NCBI RefSeq assembly: GCF_020382885.2 | Contig: NC_058506.1 | Coordinates: forward strand, 16,780,318 to 16,844,317 | Direction: 5' to 3' | Length of the DNA stretch: 64,000 nucleotides | From: Scatophagus argus | Taxonomy: Eukaryota > Chordata > Actinopteri > Scatophagidae | Part shown: one piece after another, positions 47,096-61,301 of the stretch | Position numbering within the stretch: the first letter of the stretch is position 1 | Layout: each line of letters begins with the position of its first letter | Program-made: the position numbers and the translations under genes | Notes under the pieces: generated by a model | Database searches by the model: none | What the model was told of the DNA's origin: nothing | The model's input: the letters and a program-made list of their open reading frames with translations, nothing else

Positions 47096-48859
47096 AAAGG
47101 CACAAATCTGGATCTGTAGGGGGAAAATTATCCCGATTTTCCAACCAGAAATTGTTTTGCTTCAGCACGCAGAGCTGCAACAAACTTTCTGCGGATGAAC
47201 GACAGCAGTGTTTGGGAGATAAAATGTGAATAACGCTGGAGGAATGCTCTGAAGTGACTGGCGCAAAACACATGCAACTATGTAGAGTTTACTGACAGAT
47301 CAGACTGTTTAGCTCTGTTTTCAGCTCAGGATTGTTACAAGAGACTTGTTTAAAAAGACATCAAGTACGTCCGCTGCGGAAAAAGTCTGTCACAATATGA
47401 TTAATGAGATAGAAGAGAGCAATAAAAACCAAACTGTGTTCATCTGTTATGACTTTTCTCTGATCACAAAGCATTTTCCCCACAAAGTTCCTAATATCTG
47501 TATCTTTTCAGGCCTTTAAAAATGTATAAACAAAACAAGTTGACAGGTCACATGTAAACATCGCTTCATGTTAAGGGAACACGAGCTAAAGAGGTCAGAA
47601 AGCGCTGTATGGAGGTTTAGAGCTGTAGTGTTTTTCTAATTCAGCTTTATTTCCAACTTAATCCCCTGTTTTCACACCCACACTGATAAATTCCTGTGCA
47701 TTTGTTTCACTCTGTGTATACACTGTTGGTAATTCTGATTATTTAGGCCACCTGCAAGGATAAGACAGTAATTTGAGGCTTTGGGATAAGACAAGCAGCT
47801 TGAGCATTCAATCTCCCCCTGGACCATCTGCCTTGACACCTCACTGACACTGGATCAAGTCAAAGCTCTCTTAGTTAGCTTGTAATTGCCCTAAAAGGGT
47901 GGGCGGTGGGTGGAAGGACACTTTTTTCATACAACTATTTGGTAAAGTAAGGCGGCATCCTTTTACAGGTTTGTATTTGTGCAGTGGTGCAAAATATATA
48001 GCTCAGAACATGTTAGCAGGAATCTTACTGGAAACTATTTGGAAATGATTTTAAAATTAGGGGCTCATTAAAGAAAGCAGCAAAAACCAAAATGTGGCTG
48101 GATTCAGTCATGTCAAATATCAAGACATTTTTGTCACATCATTTTAAATTCTGGGAGTATTTTACTAAAGATGCCACATTTCTTTTCTGTAGGATGGATG
48201 AAGGAGGGAGAAAAAAACAGATAAACAACAACAGTAGCATATTAGTGTGACAAGTTCTGCAACATGTGATTACACATGATTACACTCGCATCACAGGTGC
48301 GAGTAAACATGTTAAGTTTCCATGATTGTCACACATCTTTCACACACAAATTACATAATGGCTGGCACAGGTTTCATCCAAACCGGCCTGCTGATGCAGT
48401 GTTTTCCTCAAGCAGCAGTTTTAAAATCTAGCACCCCCTTCAGCCCAGTAGGTGTACAGCTGGTACTGTAACACAGTGACAGAGTGCACACTCCTTTCTA
48501 AGTCCAACAAGATGAGATGAGTTTTGTTTGGGATGCTGCAGTCCAGTTTAATTTTTTTCTTCACCATAAGCAGTATGGAAATCAGCACTCAGATCCCAAG
48601 GAAAAGTAGCAGTACCACGGTGTATAACTACTACATCACAAGTTAAAGTCTTGCATTTAAGTTTGAAATATACCCAAGTTTTGTGGGCTAAATTTGCTTA
48701 AGGTTTTTAAAGTGAAAGCACAAATTATGACATATTATAATATATTACATTACCAATGTTGATGCATCTGTTCGAGGAGCAGATTGCCTCTTTTTGTGAT
48801 TGTGGTCTGAGCTGAGTTATAATTTTGAGTCAACCTACAGTTTGCCCTCCGAGTGCCCG

Positions 48860-49345
48860 AGTCCTACTGCATCACCAACATTTCACTCTGGACTGAAGTA
48901 ACGCAGAAGTATGAAACAGCATAAAAAAGGAAAGAGTCCAGTAAAATGGGCGACAAGTACCTCAAAATCACAATGGATCCTGTGCAAACCTTCTGTCTTT
49001 TCATCAGAAATCAAAGCCTCTAATGTATGAATATGTACGTTTACTTCTATGTGAAGATATGGTGGAGTCCTGTAGGAGAGAAAACTGTTCCTACATGAAA
49101 CTGCTCTCAAAGTCTGTGGATTATCTTTGAGTAACTGGGTCATGACTTCTGGAAAGAGACACTGTTGAGTTTTTCTAATATATATATATTTTTGGACATT
49201 TAGTTCCATTATGTTCAAAATACAGCTGATATCTCCAAATGTCTGCCTCTCACACCAAAACAGTCCAGATGGATAAAAAACGCTGCAGATGAGCAGAAAA
49301 ATCTGAATATTCGAACTGTCCCTTTAAGCAAGGGTAAAGGTATTG
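48860..49345 (-). repeat. Probable interspersed repeat containing a 111-codon frame
   Basis: The frame at 49218-48883 (minus) has no family resemblance. The flanking blocks (GGCAGACATTTGGAGATATC, GTCATGACCCAGTTACTCAA, ACTGTCCCTTTAAG) resemble a repeat I have met in other fish loci. The call is from memory and the edges are approximate. Confidence 0.35.
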
Positions 49346-51819
49346 TGAGGTTACTAGGCAATAAAACATAGGCTGAGGGTGCACAAGTTCGAAGCTCACA
49401 AAAAGCTCACAAAAGCTGTATTATCCACATTTCCACCAGTAAAAAAAAGTCATGTTGGTCTGTGATTTCTCCCTGTAGCCTCCTGTGAATACAGACTGCT
49501 CATCAAATGGTGTGCAGAAACCTTAAAGTAAACTCAATCGTGTAAAGGTGTCATATGTGATTCGTGCATGACAAGAAGGTAAATGTGCTCTCCGAGTTGG
49601 TATAGTGGTTACTAATTAAACCCTGTGTTGAAGCAGGGTCAGTTTGCCTGTAAGATACGTTCAGGGGTTCACTGGGTCAAGGTGATGTCATTCTCCTGAC
49701 TACAGAGCTGTAAAACATATGGCGAGATAAGGAAACTGAAGGCAGACTGATGCGTATGTTGTTGTCTCACAGGTGAAAGTAAAGTCTTGCTAATCACCTT
49801 CATAGTCAAGCCAGCATCATTTTCTAAGCTTCTGCCTTCCACAGGTTATTTACACAGATACATCACGCGGGTTATCAGTCCTTTAAACGCTTGTGGAAAT
49901 CTGTTTTTTTTTTTTTTTATCCTCTTAGATGATTTTAAAATTCCACTGCTGTAAAACCTTTTGTCAAAGCTTTCCAAAACACTAATTTATACTGCAAAAT
50001 GGGCATAAGTCAAATTTGAACATCAGGTATTTCTGTTTCTTGCTCATAAAATTCAACCTTGCACTGTTCAAGGAATATAATGTAAGAAAATGACATTTTG
50101 ACCTTGAAACCCAAGGAATACCCAGTTTACTACCATCCTGTCAGAGAAGTAAGACAGTAAGTTAATCCCTGTTATTTATCCCCTTTAACCCCTGATCTTC
50201 ACCCCAAACAGCCCCCCCCCATGTGTACTTTGATCGCATTGCAAAATAAATAAAATGATCAGCGCTCTCCCCTAAACCCTCACTAACATTCATTCTCCTG
50301 GAGTCCCTGTTGGCAGACCACAGGTACCTCGGTTAAGATTCAGAAAACTACCAGAGATAAAAAAATGATGACAGTTTGTCATCCACTTCGCTTCTGTCTG
50401 GCTATTTTTTATTTTCTCTCTCTCTGCAGTGGCGGCAGTGACAGACTGGAGGTCCTGACAAGTGGCCCATTTACTAAGGTCAGTTACATGCACAAGAAGA
50501 CGGGAAGCATGTCGGCCATGGGCGGAGACACTTGTAAGATAGATAGACTCACAGGGTCAATTAAGGAGTTAATAGCTTGAGCAAATATTTGATAGATATG
50601 ATTAATCCCAGATGGTAGATATTTAGATAGCTGCCTGTTGTTGCACTCAAACTGGAGCATGTAGCAGTAAAGGTACCACAGTACTCAGAATTCACTATTA
50701 AAATGCACTTTTTTCCCCCCAATAAAAACAATTTGTGAATGGATGGATTGGATTAAATGATGATTAGTTTGTTTTGTTTGTCTTTTTTTTTGTTTTAAAT
50801 AGCTTCATAGTTGTATTGCTCATCAAACGGTGATGACAGTCAATCTGTCACCACAGAAAGTCGCTCCATCCTTTGTGAAAGGTGAGCAACAGGGATTCAT
50901 GACACATCATGCATTGAATCATCAATGCATTGGCTAAGCACCACTTGAGTATATGATTTGTCCCATCATCTGTGATGCATTCACGTCCGTCTGAAGGTAA
51001 AGATAAACTCACTAATCTAATACACGGTCGCTATCAATTTCATGTGCTCCTGATTTATTTTGTCCCTTCCCTCTCTCTGTCTCATCCGTGCTGTCACTCA
51101 CTCACTGCCTGTGTCACTTCGTCAGACCTTCTCAAGGTTACTTTAGTTCACTGGGAGTGTCTTTCTGTACCACGTGATCCTGATGCAAAGTTACTCCGTG
51201 TCAAAGCTGTGTTCAGCTGCAGGGACGTTTGGGCGGCGTGCTGTGATGTTCTTGTGGACTAAAAATAACACATCATCCTTTAAATAAAACAGTATATTAA
51301 AAAGTTTAAAACATGTATGAAAACATGCAGAAACAGGTCGTACCTACAGGCGTATTCACTCATTTTATGCCATTCAAAAAAGAGACGTTAGATGCCCATA
51401 TTCAATGGCTTTGTCTCTCGAAACAGCTTCACCGATTTTTATTTTATTTTTTAGGATTATTTTACAGTAAACACGACTGTTAAAGGAAAAATCGGTTAAT
51501 CCCAAGCAATCAATGTCCACTCTGGTATCATTGGCGTCGATTGCATCTTCCGTCCGACCCATAAACCTTAGCATTTCAGTAGGGGTGTCTGCCATTGCGC
51601 AGCAGCCAACTAGGTGAAGGAGGAAAATACAGCAGGAGGGGGAAGGATGCTTCAGTAGGCCGTCGGGGTTTGTTTCTTCAGTCAGCACGTCCCGCTTCAC
51701 TGTAAAAGAAAAAAACCTGCTGGAGATCGCTATCCCCTGTCCAGCTCCCCCACCGTGGTCTGTCTCAGATATATTGTTGCCCCCCTCCTTAATCTCCCAG
51801 ATTGCCGGCGACTTGCTGC

Positions 51820-53360
51820 AGTCGATGCTGCAGTTTTGAGCCGCTCCGCCTGCGCCGGCACCGATGACTCAATGAGAAAGACATGCTCGCATTCGTTTTG
51901 GTGTCTGGGTCGCTCTGGATTATATTAGGTGAGTTCTTCCTATCTGTGGTATCTGTTTGTGATTTTTCTTGGGGTTGGGGTGATTTGGCATCGCAGGGCT
52001 GTGGCTTTGGGCGATGCACCTGTCTCTGAGCGGCCGAGGCGCATTGTGTGTCGTTCACTGCCGGCTTTTTCATTCATTTTCATTCAGCTCTGTTGTGTTT
52101 CTGTCGTTTTACAGAGCATAACCTCCGTCGAGTGTTTAATTGCGGTGTTGCTATACTTAGCTCTCCTTTACCTGCGAGGCAATGACGCCGGTAACATTCT
52201 TAATTTCCCCCTCTGACAACACGTGTCTGGAGCCAGCCTCATTGCAGAAACGTGTAGCTAACATCTCAGTTTGACAGACTGTGCAAACCGCAGAGCTCAG
52301 AGCTGCTCCAGCATTTTATTTAGGGCAGCATCGAAGGATGCTTCCAGGTTGGCTTCACCTTTAATCAGGTACAGTGTGTGTGTGTGTGTGTGTGTGTGTT
52401 GGGGTGGTGGTGGACAAGCAGCCATGCGACTGAATGCATGGTGGTTCAGTTTGCAGATCAGTGATTTTATTTTCCCGTGTCGTGGTGCGTTTTATGTCGA
52501 AGATCCGTCAAAGAAGGGACTGTTCTCACCGTAAGCCAGCCGCGATAAAACGTGTGCATTTGAGGGCGGCCAGCTGCTAAGGTCGTGTGACATTGTGCGT
52601 AGAAACCGGACACACGTCATTTCAAAAACCCTATTAAGGGACAGCTCGCTCACGACCTGCTGATCCAGCTTTTGGATGCACCTAAACGAGGCTGTGCAAA
52701 CATCCATCCATCCTCCCTCCCCTTATTTCAGTTAAATCGTGTTACTTTGCTGGGAAGCCGGCTATAAAACTCGGCATTTTGTCTGTGATGTCCTCCGCCA
52801 TGCCTCAGTGATGGAGGGAGGGAGGCAGGATGAGGAGGATGAGGCAGGATGACGTGTTTCGAGTGTCGGCCTCTGATTGGACGGAGCTGTCCAGGAGCGA
52901 GGGGTGCTGAAATCCTGCGGCCTACCGGCAAACTAGGGAGCACGGCGTGCTCACCACCCCCACACCACTTTGCCGAGCGGCTTTAAGGTCGTCGAAACGG
53001 TTCCCAGATACCACCAATGACCTCTAGCCGTCTTTACCCGAGATTATTTGTTTTAAAGATATAAACGCCCTTCAAGACTTCCTTTGCAGCGGTGTTACAG
53101 ATCAGATCAGAGGCGCCGTACTGCGGCGCAGAGTTGATGATTTTATGTGGTGTGTCATGAAATGAGACAGCGTAAATGTTCACTGAGAGATTTTTTTTCA
53201 AATGGATTTATCTTCAAGGCTTAGTGTTGATGGTGAATAGCGGTGGGTGTAATTGTTTATTCCTCCGCCAAAGAGTATAGGTCTCCAGCAGCAGCTGCGC
53301 AGCGCGGTTGCTAAGTGACGGAACAGCCAGTAACAGTTGGGATTTTGGTTGGTGCATTAA
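51820..53360. promoter_or_regulatory. acsl6: CpG-rich 5' region of acsl6
   Basis: CpG frequency rises from about 51820, through the first coding exon, into intron 1 up to about 53360. The stretch includes a GATTGG box at 52876, a TGACGTG half-CRE at 52850 and a (TG)n tract at 52376-52400. This agrees with a CpG-type promoter without an obvious TATA box. The transcription start was not located. Confidence 0.5.
51865..51871. promoter_or_regulatory. acsl6: AP-1 consensus inside acsl6 exon 1
   Basis: TGACTCA, the full AP-1 consensus, 12 bases upstream of the acsl6 ATG and overlapping two short upstream frames. It could be coincidental. Confidence 0.3.
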
Positions 53361-55182
53361 GATTAAAATCTGCTGTTACGGGGCTGCAGGTGTTATATAT
53401 TTAATAGCTTACGCGAATAATCAGAATTAAGGCCCCATATTGTTTAAAAGAGATTAAATTGTTTGGCTCAAAATATACAGTGAAGCTGAAAAGGGGCCCT
53501 CAGGGCGATTCACGACACCTTTCACCTGTCATCACACCCGGACGGCCTGCTGCGCCGCAGTATAAATAATTAATTTTAATTACCATCTAGTGCAGCCCTA
53601 CACAGCATGTAAACTTATTCTTTTTCCCCTACTCAATATTTAATTTAACGGATGGTGGTGGCATCGCCCCACCCTTTGCCAGAAAATAACCAATGGTGGT
53701 TTAGTATTGAAGGACTGCAACTCCTCTGCTTGAGAATCAGACAGTTAGAAGACATTATTCCTCTGGCGGGCACAGACCTCATGTTATATTGAGTGCAGCA
53801 TGTTGCCTTTTTGCCATTCGGACTGCATTTTGTATGGTACTGAATAGAAATTGTAACAAGACGGACGGAGGGCATCAGAGGGATCATAAAAATGTTGGAA
53901 ACTTGCAAATTGAATTGACTGCACAATATGAGAGGGTAAACGTTGAGCGTTGAGTCCTGCCTGCTGTGTCACTGCACTTGAACTGTGTCCCGTTACATGT
54001 CTCACAAGTTTTTCAAAAAAACATACGTCAGTATAGTGATTTTAAAATAAACGTATACATAAACATAAACACCACAAGTCTCAATCAGGGTGTAATCAAT
54101 AATATCAGCACGTCTGGATGCTCTCACATCCACATGGCAGCTCTTTGTCTGAGTGGCTTTTTGCTGTTTCAGCATTCAGTGCATCTCCTTCCTCATACTG
54201 TGGGATGGTGGGCAGTAATTGCCCAGCCCAAAGTGCTGAAACAGGTCTGTCGGCCACATGCTCAAGTAGTTTACCGATCAGTCTTCCGAGTAACGTTCTC
54301 AATGCTCTCCCTGTTTGTAGTCCTGCGTCTTTCAGGTAAAAACCTCAATATTCGTGTGTTTTATACTGCAAGCTCTCGTAGAATTGGGAAAACCCTTCAA
54401 GATGGCTTGTGTGATCATGAAGATGTAATATTTGATATGAAATTTTGGCTTCATGCGTGAACAGAGAAGGAAGTAGCATAATGTAGCAGTTAGTCTGGTG
54501 GTTGTCAGCCTCGCCCACAAAGGCCCCATGACAGGAATCACAGGCAGAGCGGTTAAGTGGCATTTAACAAAAGTGGTTCCAGCTTGAATGATTTAACGTT
54601 TACATCATTAATCACAAAAACAAGTAAAAATAGCAAAGCAAAAATGTGTTTTGCCTTGATTTTTTTTTTTTTTTACCCATAAATTGGAGCATAACACTGA
54701 AAAAGTGTCAGGTTGACATGTGCAGGTCCACCTCCACTCTCACTTTGATAGTCAAAGCAAACTGGAATCAGCCTTGTTTAGTGTTTTGTCATTTGTTTAA
54801 ATGTGCAAATGCCAGCAGTGAAGACAGAGGTGTTCATTTGCGTGCGTGTGCCTACATGTGTACGTATATTGTATGTCAGTATGCCAGTGTGGGTGAGTAT
54901 CAACTCAGCAAAGCAGAGGATGAGCGCTGCATGTTTAGGAAGGGGGAGGGTGTGAGTGAGAGAGAGCGGTGGAGGGAGGGGCGGGTGGGTGTGGTGAGAG
55001 AGTGCAGCGTCTGTCGAGCTCAGGGTGGTGTGATACGGAGGCCAGCCAGGCCCAAACTAGGCCAAAACGCATCTCGCTGCCTTCCTCTTGCTTGCCTCAG
55101 CTTAATCTAGCTGGTGACAATGGGAAGGTAATCACTAGTTTGCACAAGGTGATGTGATATCCGCCTGAGGCTTCTTGACACA

Positions 55183-55228
<46 letters not shown>

Positions 55229-58200
55229 ACATCACACCTCACTGGCTGCCTGGCTGACTTCGAGTCCTTTGTAAGTGCCCCAGCTGCTTTATCCCTTCTG
55301 CAAAGCAATTACAGTTTAGGTCTTTCTAGCATTTGCTCGCTCTGTCTGTCTCTTCTTGATTTTATTTCAGTGCTGCACGTGTTAGTTAACGGTCCTTCTT
55401 TCGTTCTTCCTTCCTCATTTATCCCTTTTACTTCTTTACTCTGCAGCTTGTGTCATTATCTGATTTGATTTTATGAATGACAACTGCAGGTACTTGTTGT
55501 GCTGCATCTCAAACCCAGGAAGATTTGTGGCTGTTTTTGTGTGCACAGGATGTAATGGCGTCTGTACAGTATGCCTCAGTGACAATGACAGGAAGACGTT
55601 GTGGTTTGACCCCTCCAGGGTGGTCTAAGTAGAGGAATGATTGACAATGAGTGGTTAAAAGTGCTGCTGCTTTGCAAGGATGAGTAGGAACTGGTGGTTA
55701 AAATAGCAAAAAGAAATGTGTGATGAAGAGAAATGCAGGGAGGGAAAAAAAACATTTAAAGAATAAGAGGGAGGCAAGTAGGATGTCTTTAAATAGAGTG
55801 CAGTAGTGAGGTTACTACTGGTCATCCCTCTCTGTGCTAATAGGCTGTAATCTCCCCACGCTGGACTCTAATCATTGGTGACGGCCCTCAGATGGGCTGA
55901 TGGGGTGGGACTTAAGGACGAAGGGTTGCGTTTCCTCCGCTTTAAGCCGTAGAGGTCACAGGAAGTCTAGCTGGCCCATTCACAAGCCTTCTTCCCTGCC
56001 TAGCTTGCAGAACTCACGCTGCACCACTTTGCGCTGCATCTTTGCAAAGTGGAAACTGCTAGAGAGAGGAAGAGAAAGGCGACATAAAACTACAGATGAG
56101 GAACTGCTGCGTTAAACCAGCGAAGCGCAGCACAGCAGAGTTTCAAAATTGAAAATCAATATTTTTACACGTCTTTACGGATTATTTAAATGGAAATTGT
56201 TGTTGTGTGGGGACTTTTCATGGGTTCTCAGGGAAATGACTGTTCAGAGGCACTTTAGATGCCATTTGTACAGCATGATGTCAGTCAAATATGCTTCCCT
56301 TTCTGCAATGCTGCCTCTTCTGGGACGCATTTAGCCTTTTATGTGAGTGGATACAGCTGGAAATGTCCGTGTGCTCCTTGTAATTCATCAGTTCAAGAGC
56401 CGCAGTCACATTAAATCCTTTGGTAGAAATTTTGTGCATCAATGCATACTTTAGTGTCAGTTGATAAGCTTTAAGATCCCCAAATTTACATGTGGTCAAA
56501 CTCCCTCACATTGTCCATTTTAAACTCGTTCAAACTAAAGTTTTTAGCAGCAGCATTTATAGCAGATTTCACATGTTGATCCATTTTGTAGCTGAAATAT
56601 TTTATCCTGCCCATAAGATGAAGTCCTGCTACCTGCTGAGGTTCAAGTGTTTTGTTTCAGCTGTCCGTGCACAATATACGCTCTAAATGTTCTGTGGTAA
56701 GTAAGACAGGGTTTGCATTTTTTCTCCCTCAGTGCGGTGTTTGAATGTGCTCATGTCAGGCTTTGTGGCCAAACGTTTGTCTCCTGGTGGGCCCTACAAA
56801 CCAGTTGTTGACTGACATTGTATCGCCACTTTTCTGTCAGCCTCACTTGTGCTTTGGTGTCTTCGCTGATTGTTGTCGACACAACCCACTTGAGATCAGA
56901 TTTCAGCGTCGCTTGATGCTCATCCCGTCTTTCTCCGTTACATTTCAAAGCATGACAGGCTTGCGACAGATGGTGCAATTGAACATCTTGAAAAAAATGT
57001 GAGATAGTGATCAGCAAAAAGCATGTAATAAACTAAAGTGTCAGTTAGCAGTAGAAGTCTTTATGTCACAGGCTCTTTGAGATACATGAGAGACACATGA
57101 AGTGAAATAGCTCAAAACTAGATGTCAACATTGTGATGGTGAGTGAACCTTCTTCGTCTTTCTTTGACTTGATTCCTCTTAGTCCCAAACTTTCCTGCAT
57201 ATTATATTTAATGGATAAGTAGGGAGAGTGATTATGCTATTAATCATGTGATTGCAGTGCGTGTGCACATCAGTCGTCCCTCATTCTCAAGCAAGATATC
57301 AAACCTACCTGCGCTTTCAGTTCATCAACTTAAATGCTCGGCCTGTGAACGCACCGGAACTGTAGCTGCCGGGAAGTTCAAGGTTTTCATGGTGTGATGT
57401 GCTCTTGATTTCACAAATGACACTCCAAGGACTTTGAGTCCGCATGCTGATAAAGGTCATCGTTGTCGCTGATGGGGATGCTGTTGACCTGCTGTGCACC
57501 AGCTGCAACAACAGTCTTTGTAGAAGACAGCCAGGGTGGACTTGGAGACCTGAATGTGTATGTGCACGTCTGTATATATGTGTGTCCCCGGGGTTTATGT
57601 TACTACAGGACAGAGAGTTGGACACCAAACAGGGCCGTAGCCTGTAGAGGAGACAAGGTTCAAACAGCTGAGAAAATGACCCTGTTTACCCGAAATAGTC
57701 ATGCAAATTTCAGCACACAGCCTGATCTCCACTGTTAAGACCAATGTTCTGCCCTCGCATTTGTGAGGCGTTTGTTGTGTCAGAAACACAAATGATCAAA
57801 TATGGCTTGAAATCCTTCTTGAGAGACTGAGAGTCTGAATAGAGGCGTTCAGTCTGTGTCCGGTTTCAGGGACGTCGTCTTTAGAGGACTGACTGCTTGT
57901 CCAGACTGAGCCTTCAGTCAGTGTACAGTGTACTGAGAATTCACCTCAGCGCCGCCTCAAGTGAAGGATACACTGGTTGTCATCCAAATTAGGGAAAGAG
58001 AAGGCTGCATTTCTTCAGAGGGGCATGTCGAATCTGACAGACTTTTCCGTTATGATGTGTTCAGTTCAGAAATAAATGCTCAGTAGGAGACTTCCCCACG
58101 TAATGGGACATGGCCACAGTGTACAGTGAGCTAATTGATTCTTAAGACCTTCCACCCAACACTCAATGCTTCTCTGTCTTACTGCAGTCTGACATCACCT

Positions 58201-61200
58201 TTTACAAGGAAACATTTTCTGTAAATGTTACGCTTGAGCTTTAAGTGAGTCATCAGAGGTTGGCGTTGAGTTTAGAGTCTGATTATGCTCTGGACATTCC
58301 CCGCTCTGTGTTGAGTGTTATCTTGTCTATTAGAAGAACACTTGAAGATTTTTTTTTCTTTATTAACAGTCAAATGGGAAGAAGCAGACAAGAGCAAAAC
58401 AAAGAGAGGGAAAAACAAGACGGTCGGTTCGATACTCCCTTCTCTGTCAGAGTCTAATTACGTGTCTGGCAGACTGAGAGTCTCCTGCTGCTGTAGGGCT
58501 ATTTCATGGTGGGAGGACAAGGTGCGTTTGCGTGCCTGCGCTCTGGCATTCACCAGTTTGTTTAACCCTGCGGGCTTCACATGAGGGCCCGTTCCTTTCA
58601 CAAACAGGTGCCAGGAGTGGGTGTCCACTTATGAATCAGCGGAGAGTGATTATTTCCACACGTTGTCACTATTCAACCCACAAACAACTTTGAAAATTTC
58701 AAAAATATGCATTTTGCACACTCATGAATGCTGCAGCTAGCATTGCATTGCAGAGATGAGAAATGATGGGATGTAGGACAGGCCAGCTCATTTCACACAG
58801 TATAGATCATCAGGATACTCTTGAACTCCTTCATAGAGGCAAAAGATTTTTTTTTTTTTAAACTCTTTCAAGCTTGGGTTAAGCCAAACCCAGTCTCCTG
58901 TATCCCAGCTATCCACACAGCTGTGTCAGTAGGTTATGAAATGTGTCTATATTTAGAGCTGGTTGAGTGCTGTTTCCCCCTTCTCTGCCTCCCTTTTCAA
59001 ACACCAGCTTATCCACTGTGGCTCTGTCATCCCTGCAGCCAGGCCACATTAGCCACTGAACGCAACACAAAAGCACATGCAGTGAACTATGTTAGCTTTA
59101 AGTCATCTGCAACAGCCCGCCTCTGATGAAATATCCCCTCGGTGATGTTTTCACTGTGTCCATGTCACGGTTGGTCAGTCGGTCATGTTTCAGCACCGTT
59201 TTGACCAGGGCTGTTATACATTCCAATTTAAAACTTTAACCATAAGGCAGAATAGAATGAAGATCAGTCAGATCATCTTCTGGTTTTATCAAAATCCCAC
59301 CAGTCAGTGTGTCTCTGTAAGGATATCTGCATGTGTCTGCCGAGTTAAACTTTGGTCTGAGATAAAGGTGAATAATTTTCATGAATAGCTTTTTTATCAT
59401 CAGGCCATACATGCAATATCTACAATCAGATTGTTACTTGTCAAACGAGGTCTACGTTGAGTTCACAGAACTTCTGCACCAGAGGAGATGTAAATGGTGG
59501 CTTTTGCTGATGTTTTGTGTGATAGCAAGGAGGTTTGTTTTTATATAACATAGTTCAGCTGTCCGTTTTCTGTTGGCACGACATTGACATTGAAATGAGT
59601 TGTGCCGCCTGCCTGGCTGGTGCTTTTGTCATCGATCCCATCAGACCTTTTGATGTAGGATATGTAATGTAATGTGGAAAATGGGGGTGTACGACAGGAA
59701 AACATTCACTGGTGCTGTGCAAATCAGTTAAATCTCAATATCAGTATGTAAATGATGAAATCAGATCCGTTCCCAGGTAGGTTTTCGCATACAAGGAATT
59801 TGCTTTGGTATTTTGTTACACAACAATAAACCACAATTACCTTGGCTGTGAAGAAATTCTTTGGCACCATAGCAACAAAAGTGTCAAGTGTCACTTTTTT
59901 CATCAGGTAAATTTTATCTTTTCAAAAATCGAAATACTGATTTTAATGTAATGATTTTCTAAGCACACACTGACTGAGACTGTAAAATTATGTTACATTA
60001 CACGATTATATTATATTATATTACATGTCTTCATGTTAAGTACAGAGCTGAATCCCGGATCTGGTTAGCCTAGCTTAACAATAAAGCTGAAAAAGACTCA
60101 AAGTAGCTTGCCTGGCTCTGTTCAAAGTAGGGAAAAAAAATATCACCAACAAGTCTAAGGCAGATATATTAATATTCTGTTGATTTTACCCACATAAACA
60201 GACATGTAAAAGGTCAGAGAGGCAGAAGTAGGCCACTGAGGACACGTGTAGTCTGCTGTCAGTCATGAAGTACTGTAGAAATCCCTCAAATTGTCGTTTT
60301 TACACTATTGTTGTATATGAAGTAAATAATTAGTGAGCTTTTGCTTAGTGTTGAGTGTATTTTTAATTTTGTATAGAACCAGGATAGCTGTTAACCCCTT
60401 TTACAGTCTAAGCATTTTTCAGATATATTTACTAAACTATTATATACAATGAGCACATTTAACTAAAACTGCCGAATGAGGTTCAGATCCGATCTAATTC
60501 TACAATGTTGTCTTTCTGTTGCCATTTTTTTTTTAACCCTCTTGTTTTACTTCTTTTTAGATGTTCTGCTGTCAAAAAGGTTTCTCTCAGACCTCTCAGT
60601 CTCTGCCAAATCTCTGTCTCTGTGCCAGCTTATGTTTTCAATTTGTCACAGTAATTAAGCCTAAGTGTGGGACAAACTCCAGTTGCGCACAGTGGGCCAC
60701 ACAATTCATCTCCGCACAATTATTAATCTCAGGATTAACTTTGACATTAACTGCATTGACCTCTGCACACATGGCACTTAACGGTGATGTTGAACTCCGC
60801 CATCATCAAGAGGTTTCTGTTATTTACTCCCATGCTCAACATTTCCCAGCATTTGAGCAGCAGCTCTAATCCCCCAGTAAAGATTACTGGTACTGCAGAA
60901 AGAAGGGACAACAGAAAAGAGGAAATGTCTAATCGATGTAGCACAAAAAAATAGAGAAGCAGAGAGTCCTGCGGTATCAAAGAGGTAGTGCTGATTTCGG
61001 ACACATCACAGGGATGTGTCATGCTGTAGTTTTTCAGTTACAGGTGATGGTTTTTGTCTGAATAGAAACTCGTGTTTAGTTGAATTAAGAGAATTCGGGT
61101 ATGAGAAGAGTTTGGGAAGGCAGCATCAGGGAATTCACTGTAGAGCAGTAGAAGGTACTGTGCTTCTGACTTCATTCAAGGCAGTGGAGGGTGATGAGCA

Positions 61201-61250
61201 ATAGTTGTAATTCACTATGCAAATGTGATGCCGTGTAGCAGCACTGCTTT

Positions 61251-61301
<51 letters not shown>

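Larger units (their letters stand above)
45470..51600. other. Divergent irf1-acsl6 spacer
   Basis: No supported gene in about 6 kb. Notable items are an NRF1-type palindrome at 45895-45905, a CpG cluster with a consensus kappaB site at 46960-47095, and a repeat-like block at 48860-49345. In mammals cytokine genes lie near IRF1 and ACSL6, but no signal-peptide exon of that kind was recognised here. Confidence 0.55.

Noticed and set aside
50365..50580. 71-codon frame with a hydrophobic start resembling a signal peptide
   Set aside because: Considered as a cytokine exon in the irf1-acsl6 spacer, but no fitting splice donor, helix pattern or cysteines were seen.
53966..54460. 164-codon plus-strand frame in acsl6 intron 1
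   Set aside because: No similarity recognised, starts in low-complexity AT-rich sequence. Treated as intron.
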